Assembly: GCF_900129155.1 (NCBI RefSeq)
Contig: NZ_FQVF01000015.1
Coordinates: forward strand, 62,001-126,000
Origin: Marinomonas polaris DSM 16579
GTDB lineage: Bacteria; Pseudomonadota; Gammaproteobacteria; Pseudomonadales; Marinomonadaceae
Direction of reading: 5' to 3'
Length of the DNA stretch: 64,000 bases
Of this stretch, positions 10,491 through 19,041 are shown piece after piece; the stretch's first letter is position 1; each line of letters begins with the position of its first letter. The notes under the pieces were generated by a model. It was not told the DNA's origin. It searched no databases and saw nothing but the letters and a program-made list of their open reading frames with translations. The position numbers and the translations under genes are program-made.

Positions 10491-10972
10491 TTTTCATCCT
10501 TCTTATTAGACAGATGGCACTCTTCTGAAAGAGAAGAGCTGACAATTTTGCTTAAGCAATGTAGTAAGTTTTGCTTTTCTTCCGTCGTTAAACATTCAGT
10601 TAAATTATTAATAGCGGCCTGAGCAAGAGGGAGCGCACGAGATGTCACAACTTGTCCAGTGTCGGTTAATTGAATCAGAACAGAACGACGATCATCAGGA
10701 TCAGCGATTCGTTGAATAAAATGTTTTTTCTCTAATCTGTCCAACATTCGAGTCATTGCACCGCCATCCACACCCAAGGCCTTGCTAATATCGGAAGAGC
10801 GTTGATTATTCGATAAGTAGAGTCTAAACAACACTTTAACTTGGCCTGATGTAATCTCTTCCTCGACCAGATATTGATCAAGAAAACGATCTTTTATCTG
10901 ATTGGTTTTGCCGAGCAAAAAACCAATATTGCTAAATAAAAGCTCATGAGAGTCTTGGGGGGGTTGTGTCAT
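10484..10972 (-). CDS. MarR-family repressor of the efflux operon
   Basis: A 162-aa winged-helix regulator, first gene of the efflux operon. The DNA-binding part SSDISKALGVDGGAMTRMLDRLEKK and wing ADPDDRRSVLIQLT are typical of MarR/EmrR. I start at the ATG at 10972 with AGG six bases ahead; an upstream TTG would add five residues. A run of seven C residues lies in codons 4-6 and might slip. A TTGCCTATGCAA palindrome just upstream resembles E. coli mar operator sites and suggests autoregulation, with relief by phenolic or drug ligands as in the family. Confidence 0.9.
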   Translation of the reverse strand: MTQPPQDSHELLFSNIGFLLGKTNQIKDRFLDQYLVEEEITSGQVKVLFRLYLSNNQRSSDISKALGVDGGAMTRMLDRLEKKHFIQRIADPDDRRSVLIQLTDTGQVVTSRALPLAQAAINNLTECLTTEEKQNLLHCLSKIVSSSLSEECHLSNKKDEKC

Positions 10973-11001
10973 GATTAACCTAGTCAAAGAGATATAAATT
11001 T

Positions 11002-11035
11002 AATTGCCTAAACAGTATTTGCCTATGCAACTAAA
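11002..11035 (-). promoter_or_regulatory. Likely MarR operator
   Basis: TTGCCTATGCAA at 11019-11030 is an imperfect palindrome (TTGC-N4-GCAA), and a second half site TTGCCTA lies at 11004-11010. Flanking arms ATTTAATTGC and GCAACTAAAT form a wider inverted repeat. The form matches the known E. coli marO sites. It lies 30-63 bases upstream of the marR start. Confidence 0.6.
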
Positions 11036-11228
11036 TTATTCCACCATGAAAACAGTCAGTCAATATTTAGTGTCCGCTTATTTTATAGACAGATGAGGAT
11101 TTATTATTTTGTGCACATTCAGTAGTACGTAAGGAAGAGTTGATGTATTGATAGCGATAGATACTTGAAAAATATTCTTTGCGTCGATCAAAGCGAAAGA
11201 AATGCTGACATGAGGATTTCAAAGTAAC

Positions 11229-11253
11229 AAAAAAGCCAGCACGAAGGCTGGCT
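11229..11253 (-). terminator. fumC terminator
   Basis: On the minus strand AGCCAGC-CTTCGT-GCTGGCT runs straight into six T residues: a textbook intrinsic terminator 57 bases after the fumC stop. Confidence 0.85.
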
Positions 11254-11309
11254 CGTTTTCGTTATTTGGTAAGGGAACAACCAAATAAGGAAACCTTATA
11301 TATCCTGTA

Positions 11310-12701
11310 CTAGATCCCGCCGTGAGTTAACTTAGCTGGATCTAGTAAGGCAAGTAATTCCTCTCGACTTAGGTCGGTTTCTTCTTCAGCCACATCGACC
11401 ACTGGACGACCTTCTTTGTAGGCTTTTTTCGCAATCTCTGCGGCTTTGCCATAACCGATAATCGGATTAAGTGCGGTTACCAAAATAGGGTTACGATGCA
11501 ATGCCTGATTCAATTTATCTTCATTCACGGTTAGCGTCGCAATAGCATTATCTGCTAAAAGCTGGCCGCTGTTTGCCAATAGCTTGATGCTGTTTAGCAA
11601 GTTCTTAGCAATCATTGGTAACATGACGTTCAATTCAAAATTACCAGACTGTCCGCCGATAGTGATTGCCGCGTCGTTACCAATCACTTGTGCCGCCACC
11701 ATAGCCGTTGCTTCTGGAATCACTGGATTCACTTTGCCCGGCATAATAGACGAACCAGGCTGCAAGGCTTGTAGAGAAATTTCGCCTAAACCCGCTAATG
11801 GGCCAGAGTTCATCCAACGAAGGTCATTGGCAATTTTCATGTAGGTCACTGCAACTGCTTTTAACTGACCAGATAAGGCGACAGCCGTATCTTGGGAACC
11901 AATCAAAGCGAAAAAATTATTACCCTTGCTGAAAGTGACATTTGTTAGATTAGACAGCTCTTTGGCAAATAGTTCAGCGAATTCGGGGTGAGCATTAATA
12001 CCGGTTCCAACTGCCGTTCCGCCTTGGGCAAGCTGAGTGGTTTTGCTTTCAAGATAAGTTAGGTTATCAATATTGTCTTGTAGTTGTGCAGCCCAAGCAT
12101 GAAAAGTTTGATCCAATCGAACCGGCATAGCATCCATCAGATGCGTTCGGCCAGTTTTCGTATAACCCGCAAGCGCAGTACCTTTTTCAAGAATGGTGTC
12201 TTTTAGATGAACTAATGCTGGAAGCAGATGACCAGTTAACTCTAACGTCGCGCTGACATGAATCGCACTTGGAATCACGTCGTTGCTGCTTTGACCATAG
12301 TTCACATGATCATTTGGATTCACCGCTGAACCATTTACCTCTGAACAATAGTACGCACTGGCTAATGTGGCGATCACTTCATTGGCGTTCATATTCGAGC
12401 TGGTACCAGAGCCCGTTTGGAAAACATCGACGGGGAAATGCTGCATCAGATCGTCAGCATTTAATAGTTCGTCACAGGCGTTTTGAATCGCTTTAGACAT
12501 TTCCGGTGTAATGCATTCTAAAGATTCATTAGCTCGTGCAGCCGCTGCTTTAATTAAGATAAGAGAGCGAATAAAGGCTTCAGGCAGTGGCTCATCGCTA
12601 ATCGGAAAGTTATTAATAGCTCGCTGGGTTTGGGCGCCATAAAGTGCTTTTTCAGGAACTTCTAATTCGCCCATACTGTCTTTTTCAATACGCATTTTCA
12701 T
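11310..12701 (-). CDS. fumC: Class II fumarate hydratase
   Basis: A 463-aa fumarase of the iron-independent, oxidant-stable class, interconverting fumarate and L-malate in the TCA cycle. Conserved regions seen are TGSGTSSNMNANEVIA, NPNDHVNYGQSSNDVIPSA, GRTHLMDAMPV and the superfamily signature GSSIMPGKVNPV carrying the catalytic Ser loop. It follows a small Fur-boxed gene by 15 bases and ends at a strong terminator, so the pair forms one iron-regulated unit. In Pseudomonas fumC is likewise switched on by iron shortage to replace the iron-sulfur fumarase. Confidence 0.95.
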   Translation of the reverse strand: MKMRIEKDSMGELEVPEKALYGAQTQRAINNFPISDEPLPEAFIRSLILIKAAAARANESLECITPEMSKAIQNACDELLNADDLMQHFPVDVFQTGSGTSSNMNANEVIATLASAYYCSEVNGSAVNPNDHVNYGQSSNDVIPSAIHVSATLELTGHLLPALVHLKDTILEKGTALAGYTKTGRTHLMDAMPVRLDQTFHAWAAQLQDNIDNLTYLESKTTQLAQGGTAVGTGINAHPEFAELFAKELSNLTNVTFSKGNNFFALIGSQDTAVALSGQLKAVAVTYMKIANDLRWMNSGPLAGLGEISLQALQPGSSIMPGKVNPVIPEATAMVAAQVIGNDAAITIGGQSGNFELNVMLPMIAKNLLNSIKLLANSGQLLADNAIATLTVNEDKLNQALHRNPILVTALNPIIGYGKAAEIAKKAYKEGRPVVDVAEEETDLSREELLALLDPAKLTHGGI

Positions 12702-12716
12702 TAGTAAATAAAGTCC

Positions 12717-13073
12717 TTATTGTTCGAAGGAAGAAATAAAATAATGGCTCAGAATCCGTAAATTATGCTCCATCTTGAAGTAATTCTTAGCATCTTGATA
12801 CGTTACAATTAAATGCTTGAGATGTGACAAGGGCAAATACACCTTATCTAAACAAGTCTGACGCCAGTGAGGTGCGATACTTGTATCGCAAACCGTATCC
12901 AGCAAGACATTGAACACTCTTTGATGCAGTAAAGTCGCATCGGTAATATTCAATCGCTCAGCGTACTCTTCTGTTAGGTTCAAATAATGATAGAGCACTT
13001 CTGGAGAGTCTGCACACTGCCCTCCTTGAATGGTCTGCTCGAGCACTGAAAATGGCACTAAATAATGACTCAT
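12717..13073 (-). CDS. Small protein upstream of fumC (FagA-like position)
   Basis: A 118-aa protein without a motif I recognise. It is predicted soluble, rich in His, Leu and Tyr, with several Cys/His residues (QCADSPE, VCDTSIAPHWRQTC). I start at the ATG at 13073 with GAGGGCG ahead of it; the longer frame back to 13127 would run through the Fur box. In Pseudomonas the gene preceding fumC in the iron-regulated fagA-fumC operon is similar in size and place, so a FagA-like protein is likely by context. Function of FagA is not established. Confidence 0.6.
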   Translation of the reverse strand: MSHYLVPFSVLEQTIQGGQCADSPEVLYHYLNLTEEYAERLNITDATLLHQRVFNVLLDTVCDTSIAPHWRQTCLDKVYLPLSHLKHLIVTYQDAKNYFKMEHNLRILSHYFISSFEQ

Positions 13074-13111
13074 CGCTTCGCCCTCTAAAATTCCAAAACA
13101 CAAAATATAAA

Positions 13112-13175
13112 TGATAACTATTATCAATAATGTGCATGAAAGCCAGATCTGTCAAGCAGTTGATAACGATTCTTA
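13112..13175 (-). promoter_or_regulatory. Fur-controlled promoter of the fumC unit
   Basis: On the minus strand TTGACA (13155-13150), 17 bases, then CATTAT (13132-13127) form a good sigma-70 promoter. Immediately downstream lies TGATAACTATTATCA (13112-13126), matching the 15-bp 7-1-7 Fur consensus at all but one specified position. A second weaker match, TGATAACGATTCTTA, lies at 13161-13175 upstream of the -35. Repression under iron-replete conditions is the expected behaviour. Confidence 0.82.
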
Positions 13176-13249
13176 TTAATTTTTAATATTTCCTGCGATT
13201 ACTTGATTAAAATCAGCCAATTGCTAGCACCCTAAAGCACCAAAATGCA

Positions 13250-13284
13250 AAAGCCCCTGCTACGTCATCCGTAACAGGGGCTTT
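13250..13284 (-). terminator. slyD terminator
   Basis: Arms AAAGCCCCTG and CAGGGGCTTT around a 15-base loop, with T residues on the minus strand, 38 bases after the slyD stop. Confidence 0.75.
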
Positions 13285-13321
13285 TAGAGATTACTCTATT
13301 CAAACTCAAAGAGCTTTCCTC

Positions 13322-13801
13322 TTAGTGGTGATGACCACCTACACCGTGCGCATGACCATGAGCAATTTCATCGTTCGTTGCTTCACGAGAGTCAACGATT
13401 TGAATGTTGAAAGTCAAATCTTTGCCGGACAATGGGTGATTCAAATCAACAGTGGCGTGTTTCAAACCTACTTTAACAACAGTCACCTGACGCATGCCTT
13501 TATCGGTTTGCACCATAGCAACCATGCCAGCTTTCCAGCGTTTCGCGCCTTGTAAATGTTTTACAGGCACTTGTTGCTGACGATCTTCATGACGCTCGCC
13601 GTAAGCATCAGCGCAAGCAACAGTCACTTCAAACTCATCACCAACTTCTTTTCCTTCCATTGCTTTTTCAAGCCCTGGAATAACATTGCCATGACCATGT
13701 AAATAAGCCGCGGCGTCTTTACCCGCAGAGGTTTCGATCAACTCTTCGCCATGACGCAAAGTGTAGTGAAATTGAACGACTTGATTGTCTGCAATCGACA
13801 T
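13322..13801 (-). CDS. slyD: FKBP-type peptidyl-prolyl isomerase SlyD
   Basis: A 159-aa cytosolic prolyl isomerase and chaperone. N-terminal FKBP half (VVQFHYTLRHGEELIETS), the inserted chaperone flap (VPVKHLQGAKRWKAG), the return strand HPLSGKDLTFNIQI, and a short metal-binding tail with seven His (HGHAHGVGGHHH). E. coli SlyD has a longer His/Cys/Asp tail; here it is shorter and lacks Cys. Such proteins aid nickel insertion into hydrogenase/urease and fold proline-limited proteins. Monocistronic, with its own terminator. Confidence 0.94.
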   Translation of the reverse strand: MSIADNQVVQFHYTLRHGEELIETSAGKDAAAYLHGHGNVIPGLEKAMEGKEVGDEFEVTVACADAYGERHEDRQQQVPVKHLQGAKRWKAGMVAMVQTDKGMRQVTVVKVGLKHATVDLNHPLSGKDLTFNIQIVDSREATNDEIAHGHAHGVGGHHH

Positions 13802-13913
13802 GCTGTTTCCTCATTTTTAATTCAACGATTAAGCGTCAGAGCTTAGTCCATCTGGTTCTATAGTATTAGGGCATTATAGTGACTTCGCAGAAACTTACCT
13901 AGACCCGTCTTAT

Positions 13914-14501
13914 CTAAAATATAGAAAGCTCTAAGGAATCTTCTTTAATGATGATGTCCTTCACCAAAGACGCAGCGGTTTTTTCAAACGGAGAATGGTT
14001 CAGCACATACACAGGGTGTTCATCAAAATACTGCACCAGTGCCTTTTCAAAATCATCATGCAAAGATCCTAAAGTGGATCGCAGCATTTTGTCGTTAAAG
14101 CTTGAGCCTTCTACCACAATTTGGGTAATTTTTGGCGCGACCAAGTACAGGCGATCTTCTTCGATCCGTACACCGGATTCAAAAGAAGGATTTACCCGAG
14201 CTGACAATGAAAATGTCTGGCCAAACGCGGTTAACGTCCCGGTCATTTTACTAATCATATCAACCAGCACTAAACCGCCATCACGTTCAGTAAAGTCGAT
14301 ATGTGCAGATGTCACAACAAGATCCAAATTGAGAGTATTACTGTCTAAGGTAAACTTGATATGATTTTCTTGTGGCTGCGCAAGTTGCTTAGCAACTTCT
14401 TTATTCACGTCATCTTCGCTCACACGAAAACTATTGCAACCAGCCAAAAGCACAGAAGTAGATATCAAAATAAGGGTTACAAAAGTACGAGTAAATCGCA
14501 T
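13914..14501 (-). CDS. DUF1439 lipoprotein (YceB-like)
   Basis: A 195-aa lipoprotein: signal peptide with LLAGC puts the lipidated Cys at residue 22. The body matches the DUF1439/YceB pattern, a TULIP-like beta-rich lipid-binding fold (LNLDLVVTSAHIDFTERDGG, FSLSARVNPSFESG), predicted at the inner face of the outer membrane. Role in the cell is not established. Its ATG overlaps the stop of the upstream mscS-type gene at 14501, so the two are co-translated, hinting at a shared envelope function. Confidence 0.85.
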   Translation of the reverse strand: MRFTRTFVTLILISTSVLLAGCNSFRVSEDDVNKEVAKQLAQPQENHIKFTLDSNTLNLDLVVTSAHIDFTERDGGLVLVDMISKMTGTLTAFGQTFSLSARVNPSFESGVRIEEDRLYLVAPKITQIVVEGSSFNDKMLRSTLGSLHDDFEKALVQYFDEHPVYVLNHSPFEKTAASLVKDIIIKEDSLELSIF

Positions 14502-15373
14502 TATTCTTCCCCAATTGTGTTGGTATTCATATCACGTTTTTCATACCAGAATATCATAAAGTCCTCGATAACTTTTTGCTCTATTTCAACCGCTTCATCA
14601 GTTGGACAAAACAGTGAAATACTAAAAACATTATAACCTTCAACTGTCGTGGTGATACGAACTCGCGGCTCAGGGCCGGATATTTTGATGTCCAAGCGTT
14701 TCTCAATAAGGCTGTTATAGCGTATCGCAACGTCATGAAAATGTTCACTGTACTCGCGAATTTTTTCTAAGATTTGCTCTTTTATCGTAAACAAATTCAC
14801 GTCATCAGCACTACGAGAGATAGAAAAAGTATGAGTAACATAACGGCGCATATAATTCAGATTTTGCACTGTATGCAACAACAAAACGCTATTTGGAACC
14901 ACAGTCGTACGGCCTGTGTAAGTGTAGCTACCGCCTTTTAAGTCGACTTCGAATAAGGTTGTCGATAGCCAGTCGCTGTCTGTTACTTCCCCTTCATAAT
15001 TAGCGATACGTATCCAGTCACCAACCTGATATGGACGTGTGCTAGCACGATAAAACGCACCAACAATGCAAGCGATAAACTCTTTCGTTGCAATAACCAA
15101 TGCCACCATGAAGGCGGCGATTGAGATCGCTATATTTTGTAATTCTGATGACCAAATGAGAACCAGACCGACAACCAAAAGCAAATTAAATATATTATCG
15201 ACCGTATTAATTCTTTGACGTTTTTTATCGTGTTCTGTCTTTTGATGAAGTCGAATAGCGCGCTTAGTGTAACGTCGAACAATGTAAGACAATAAAATCC
15301 AAGCGACTGTTAAAACAATCTCAACATGATCCATTAAAATGGAAAAGTCTAATTGGGAAAAATCAACAGGCAT
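14501..15373 (-). CDS. MscS-family mechanosensitive channel
   Basis: A 290-aa inner-membrane protein with an N-terminal helix pair, a pore region (IAISIAAFMVALVIATKEFIACIVGAF) and the MscS beta domain (YQVGDWIRIANYEGEVTD, TTVVPNSVLL). Such channels open on hypo-osmotic swelling. The start is the ATG at 15373 with AAGGAAA ahead; the longer frame to 15430 lacks a ribosome site. It is a small MscS type and may be a miniconductance or a non-gating relative. Co-translated with the DUF1439 lipoprotein. Confidence 0.87.
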   Translation of the reverse strand: MPVDFSQLDFSILMDHVEIVLTVAWILLSYIVRRYTKRAIRLHQKTEHDKKRQRINTVDNIFNLLLVVGLVLIWSSELQNIAISIAAFMVALVIATKEFIACIVGAFYRASTRPYQVGDWIRIANYEGEVTDSDWLSTTLFEVDLKGGSYTYTGRTTVVPNSVLLLHTVQNLNYMRRYVTHTFSISRSADDVNLFTIKEQILEKIREYSEHFHDVAIRYNSLIEKRLDIKISGPEPRVRITTTVEGYNVFSISLFCPTDEAVEIEQKVIEDFMIFWYEKRDMNTNTIGEE

Positions 15374-15461
15374 AAAAAGTGTTTCCTTTATTAAGCCTAC
15401 TACTTTAACAATCATTGCTAGGATCAACAAACAAAAGCGCTAGACAAACAATGAAAAAAAA

Positions 15462-15477
15462 CTGTATATTTATACAG
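15462..15477 (+). promoter_or_regulatory. LexA (SOS) box of yebG
   Basis: CTG-TATATTTATA-CAG fits the gammaproteobacterial LexA consensus CTG-N10-CAG with an AT-rich centre. It overlies a probable -10 (TATATT, 15465-15470) with TAGACA as -35 at 15441, 24 bases before the yebG start. Confidence 0.9.
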
Positions 15478-15500
15478 TATTATTTTTCACGAGGTGGATT

Positions 15501-15920
15501 ATGCCTGTAATTATCAAATATGTTGTAGAACGCGATGGAATCGAAAAAATGACGTTTACTTCAAAAGCGGAAGCCGATGCGTACGACAAATTGTTGGATA
15601 CTGCTGAAGCGCTATATGAGATTTTGGATCAAAGCGAACTAGCTGGAGACCATAGCCAAAAGGAAGCGCTTTCCATGTATCTCGCACAGAACAAAGACTC
15701 TATTTTGGACGTCTTTAGCAACAAAAAGAAAAGTCCTCAGAAACCTAAAAAAACGAATAAAGCATCCAACGCACAGCTTGATCTAGCAGAAGCGGCACCT
15801 AAAAAAGCGCTGGAAGATCTAGTGATAGAACCCGATGAAGATGTGGTTTATGAGGAAGACGAAAGCACGGTTGTGTTTGATGACGAGATAGTCGATTTTC
15901 GTGAAAGTGATGCTGCGTAA
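15501..15920 (+). CDS. yebG: YebG family DNA-damage-inducible protein
   Basis: A 139-aa SOS protein. The first 75 residues match YebG (MPVIIKYVVERDG, FTSKAEADAYDKLLDTAEAL, EALSMYLAQNKD). The remainder is a Lys-rich linker (KKKSPQKPKKTNK) and a very acidic tail, making the protein longer than E. coli YebG (96 aa). GAGGTGG is a good ribosome site. The LexA box directly upstream fits the known SOS control of yebG. Biochemical role remains unclear in all species. Confidence 0.92.
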   Translation: MPVIIKYVVERDGIEKMTFTSKAEADAYDKLLDTAEALYEILDQSELAGDHSQKEALSMYLAQNKDSILDVFSNKKKSPQKPKKTNKASNAQLDLAEAAPKKALEDLVIEPDEDVVYEEDESTVVFDDEIVDFRESDAA

Positions 15921-15969
15921 TGCCGCATCCCTTTCGTTACTACTCCAAAGCTAATAATGGTTCAAATAA

Positions 15970-16245
15970 CTAATGGCCTTTGTTAGCGCGAATTTTATAC
16001 TGCGTTTTACAATAACCACGAGAAATATCAGGATTGCGTAACGCCAGATGTTTACTCGCACGCCCAGATACTCTAGCTCGCCAATTTTTAAAGGCCTTAG
16101 ATTTTAGATTGCTGCGCATTAACAAAATAACTTCAGGCTCAGAAAGCCCATAAAGAGTTTGAATAGCTTCAAATGGCGTGCGGTCTTCCCAAGCCATTTC
16201 GATAATTCTTGACTTGTCTGGAGTTAAAATATTGTCTGGAGTCAA
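15970..16245 (-). CDS. TIGR03643/DUF2805 family protein
   Basis: A 91-aa basic protein recognisable by IIEMAWEDRTPFEAIQ, GLSEPEVILLMRSNLK and FKNWRARVSGRASKH, the pattern of TIGR03643. The compact helical, Arg-rich form suggests nucleic acid binding, but no function is known. The start is the TTG at 16245 with AAGGGC five bases ahead; the first ATG-like options lie too far in. A recent 18-bp tandem duplication adds six residues at the N-terminus (LTPDNI then LTPDKS). Confidence 0.8.
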   Translation of the reverse strand: MTPDNILTPDKSRIIEMAWEDRTPFEAIQTLYGLSEPEVILLMRSNLKSKAFKNWRARVSGRASKHLALRNPDISRGYCKTQYKIRANKGH

Positions 16246-16249
16246 AATA
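16214..16249. repeat. 18-bp tandem duplication at the start of the TIGR03643 gene
   Basis: TTGTCTGGAGTTAAAATA (16214-16231) and TTGTCTGGAGTCAAAATA (16232-16249) are directly adjacent and differ at one base. The unit is a multiple of three, so the frame is kept. Confidence 0.85.
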
Positions 16250-16307
16250 TGCCCTTAAGTAATAACCATGATGAGACTTATACGAAAGGCTTCAATCAAC
16301 AGATCAC

Positions 16308-17201
16308 CTATTTTTTGGCAAGATGAGCTTGCCGGACCAACCAATCGAAAAACACAGCCGCAGCACCATGTAATTCAGCACCAGATCGTCGCACTAAATA
16401 AAACGATTCACTGGCTTCAATGCCTTGTCCAAACGGCGCGACTAGTTTTCCCTCATTCAACATGTCTTCAACCATAGAAGAACGCGCCAAGGCCAAACCT
16501 TGCCCAAGTTCTGCCATGCGCAATGTCGAGACAAGCGTATCGAATTGCATGCCCACTGACGAATCAACACTATCCACACCCATTATATTCAGCCAATAGC
16601 CCCACCCTTCTTCGTAACCGATAACATGCAGAAGCGAATGATTCGCTAAATCCGCTGGCTCCAGCAAAGGTGATCGCGCCATCAATTCAGGTGAACAAAC
16701 AGGCACCAAGCGATCCCAAGTCAGTCGCTGCGAGATCAATCCTGTCCATTCGCCATGTCCCCAGCGAATTTCCATATCGTCTTCATCGTCTAATGCTTGT
16801 ACCCAAATATTGCTCACATAGCGAATATCATACTGAGGATAAGTTTCACTAAAATCAGCCAGTTTGGGCGCTAACCAGTGAGAAAAGAACGACAAGCTAC
16901 CGCAAATTTTGATGGTTTGTTTATCATGTTGGGTAAAGATCTCGTTCGTGCCAACAGCTAAACGAGAAATGGCGTCTTTTACCACGGGAAAGTAAGAACG
17001 CCCTTCTTCCGTTAAACTCAAACCACGCGGTAGACGTTTAAATAACGACACGCCCAAATGGCTTTCCAGCAAACGAATCTGCTGGCTAACGGCACCTTGA
17101 GTTAAGCACAACTCTTCCGCTGCATGAGTGAAATTAAGACATCGAGCTGATACTTCAAAAGTATGCAGCCAATTTAACGGAGGAAGGGATTTCTTATTCA
17201 T
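16308..17201 (-). CDS. LysR-family regulator (GcvA-like) of the ABC importer locus
   Basis: A 297-aa LysR-type regulator. N-terminal helix-turn-helix PPLNWLHTFEVSARCLNFTHAAEELCLTQ is in the GcvA/AmpR-like form, with a C-terminal ligand domain. The ATG at 17201 is preferred to the longer frame at 17249. It follows the ABC ATPase gene by about 60 bases on the same strand, so it is probably the last gene of the importer unit and its regulator. Effector unknown; a sulfur amino acid is a reasonable guess from the neighbours. Confidence 0.86.
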   Translation of the reverse strand: MNKKSLPPLNWLHTFEVSARCLNFTHAAEELCLTQGAVSQQIRLLESHLGVSLFKRLPRGLSLTEEGRSYFPVVKDAISRLAVGTNEIFTQHDKQTIKICGSLSFFSHWLAPKLADFSETYPQYDIRYVSNIWVQALDDEDDMEIRWGHGEWTGLISQRLTWDRLVPVCSPELMARSPLLEPADLANHSLLHVIGYEEGWGYWLNIMGVDSVDSSVGMQFDTLVSTLRMAELGQGLALARSSMVEDMLNEGKLVAPFGQGIEASESFYLVRRSGAELHGAAAVFFDWLVRQAHLAKK

Positions 17202-17264
17202 GATGAATACCCAATAAAGGAGAGAATCTTGACCAACAATTGTGGCCAAGATTTGTCATCAAAA

Positions 17265-18002
17265 CTAAAGAACCTGACCAAGGAAACGCTGTAGACGCGG
17301 ATTGTCAGAACTAAAGAAGCGCTCAGGGCTTTCTTCAAATACTAACTCGCCCTCTTCCATGAACACTACGCGATCCGCTACTTCACGAGCAAAGCCCATT
17401 TCATGCGTCACCACGACCATGGTCATGCCATCGCTGGCGAGGCTTTTCATAACGTCCAGCACTTCCCCAACCATTTCTGGATCAAGGGCACTGGTTGGCT
17501 CGTCAAACAACATAATTTTAGGGTGCATGGCCAACGCTCTTGCTATTGCCACACGCTGCTGCTGACCACCAGACAAATGCGATGGATAGTTATTCATGCG
17601 TTCAGCTAGACCTACTTTTTTGAGTAGCTCACGGCCTTCTTGTTCCGCTACAGCACGAGGCTTTTTCTTCACCTTAATCGGAGATAAAGCCACGTTACCA
17701 AGCGCCGTTTTGTGTGGAAAAAGATTAAAGGACTGGAACACCATGCCCACTTCTTCGCGCACTTTATTGATGTTGGTTTTCCTGTCTGTCAGGCTAACTT
17801 CATCAATGTGAATCGTGCCATCAGAAATGGTTTCCAACTGATTCAAAGTACGTAAAAACGTCGACTTACCTGAGCCACTTGGCCCAATAATCACTACGAC
17901 TTCACCACGATTAATATCGAGAGAAACGTTTTTTAAGGCATGACAGCCATTCGGGTAAATCTTTTCAATATTACGAGCTTGAATGATGCTCTTATCGGTC
18001 AT
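17265..18002 (-). CDS. Polar amino acid ABC importer, ATP-binding protein
   Basis: A 245-aa GlnQ/TcyN-type ATPase. Walker [10 protein letters not shown] (residues 40-48), signature [15 protein letters not shown], Walker [13 protein letters not shown], and switch His in [10 protein letters not shown] are all intact. The start is the ATG at 18002, one base after the permease stop; a TTG at 18032 is less likely. It works with the permease and binding protein upstream. Family usually imports polar amino acids. Confidence 0.93.
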   Translation of the reverse strand: MTDKSIIQARNIEKIYPNGCHALKNVSLDINRGEVVVIIGPSGSGKSTFLRTLNQLETISDGTIHIDEVSLTDRKTNINKVREEVGMVFQSFNLFPHKTALGNVALSPIKVKKKPRAVAEQEGRELLKKVGLAERMNNYPSHLSGGQQQRVAIARALAMHPKIMLFDEPTSALDPEMVGEVLDVMKSLASDGMTMVVVTHEMGFAREVADRVVFMEEGELVFEESPERFFSSDNPRLQRFLGQVL

Positions 18003-18003
18003 A

Positions 18004-18951
18004 TTAGTCACTGGCAGATAACCTCTTTTCAAGACGCTGAATGGCCCAAGACAAGGCGCCAGTTAACACTAAGTACATAAGCGCAACGGCAAACCATACT
18101 TCAAATGGCGCAAAAGTAGAACTCACCACTTCTCGGCCAGCCTTGGTTAAATCAGTAATGGAAATTACCGATACCAAAGACGAGTCTTTAATCAGGTTAA
18201 TAAACTGTCCAGCCATTGGCGGTAGAGTACGCTTAAACGCCTGTGGCAAAATCACATTAACCATGGCTTGAACGTAATTCATTCCTAAACTGCGTGCCGC
18301 TTCCATTTGACCGGGGCTAATTGACTGAATACCAGAACGCACGATTTCTGCGATATAGGCGCCAGTAAACACAGACAAGGCTGCCACACCTGCAGTAAAA
18401 CGATCTAGATCCAACACGGTGCCAATAAAAAAGTAGAAGATAAAAATCTGTACTAATAATGGCGTACCACGAATAAGTTCAATATAAGTAACAGATAAAT
18501 AACGCAATGCAGGATTAGTCGATATACGAGCCAAACCAGCAAACAACCCGATAACCACAGCAAAAACTAACGACACCACAGACAATTGTAATGTCATCAC
18601 TAGCCCCCAAGTCAGCGGGCCAATATTCCAGTTTTCTACTTCGACAAGAGGATCACCTTCAAACACTAAATCGCCATTATTAACCAGCAAGTTATCAAAC
18701 TTTTTAATTACTAACGGATCGTCACCATAATCGGAAGTCACCACCAGCTTATTACCTTTCTCTATTGTGGCTGTGCCATCAAAGGGAGATCGAACCGTCG
18801 TGGCTTCGGTGTTAATGATGTACTGCGGAATACGTTCCCAGCGCCAAGTGTAGTCAATACTTTTGCTACCAGCATAAATGCCAAAGCCAAGTCCTATCAT
18901 GATTAGAACAAAGACCGCTTTCCACAAAAGTAGATGAGGTTGTTTTTCCAT
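18004..18951 (-). CDS. Polar amino acid ABC importer, permease
   Basis: A 315-aa inner-membrane protein of the HisM/TcyB class. The C-terminal two-thirds holds the permease core, with [19 protein letters not shown] and the EAA loop [17 protein letters not shown]. The N-terminus is longer than usual: one TM ([22 protein letters not shown]) then a periplasmic stretch of about 90 residues before the core. This extended form is seen in some marine amino acid permeases; its role is not known to me. Only one permease gene is present, so it probably forms a homodimer. Confidence 0.9.
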   Translation of the reverse strand: MEKQPHLLLWKAVFVLIMIGLGFGIYAGSKSIDYTWRWERIPQYIINTEATTVRSPFDGTATIEKGNKLVVTSDYGDDPLVIKKFDNLLVNNGDLVFEGDPLVEVENWNIGPLTWGLVMTLQLSVVSLVFAVVIGLFAGLARISTNPALRYLSVTYIELIRGTPLLVQIFIFYFFIGTVLDLDRFTAGVAALSVFTGAYIAEIVRSGIQSISPGQMEAARSLGMNYVQAMVNVILPQAFKRTLPPMAGQFINLIKDSSLVSVISITDLTKAGREVVSSTFAPFEVWFAVALMYLVLTGALSWAIQRLEKRLSASD

Positions 18952-18993
18952 CGATGAGAAGTTCCCCGTCGTGTTTTTTAACTCAAAGAAGAG

Positions 18994-19033
18994 TCAACAA
19001 AAAGTGGCGCTACACTGCGCCACTTTTTGTTGA
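18994..19033 (-). terminator. Intercistronic hairpin between binding-protein and permease genes
   Basis: A 17-bp perfect stem (18994-19010 with 19017-19033) and a six-base loop, containing a T-rich 3' arm on the minus strand. It begins eight bases after the binding-protein stop. It likely attenuates permease expression and/or protects the upstream mRNA. Confidence 0.8.
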
Positions 19034-19041
19034 TAACCATA

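Larger units (their letters stand above)
10988..11309. other. 322-base gap between marR and fumC
   Basis: Contains the marR promoter/operator region at its left end and the fumC terminator at 11229-11253. Between about 11040 and 11228 I see no convincing gene, RNA or repeat. Confidence 0.6.
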
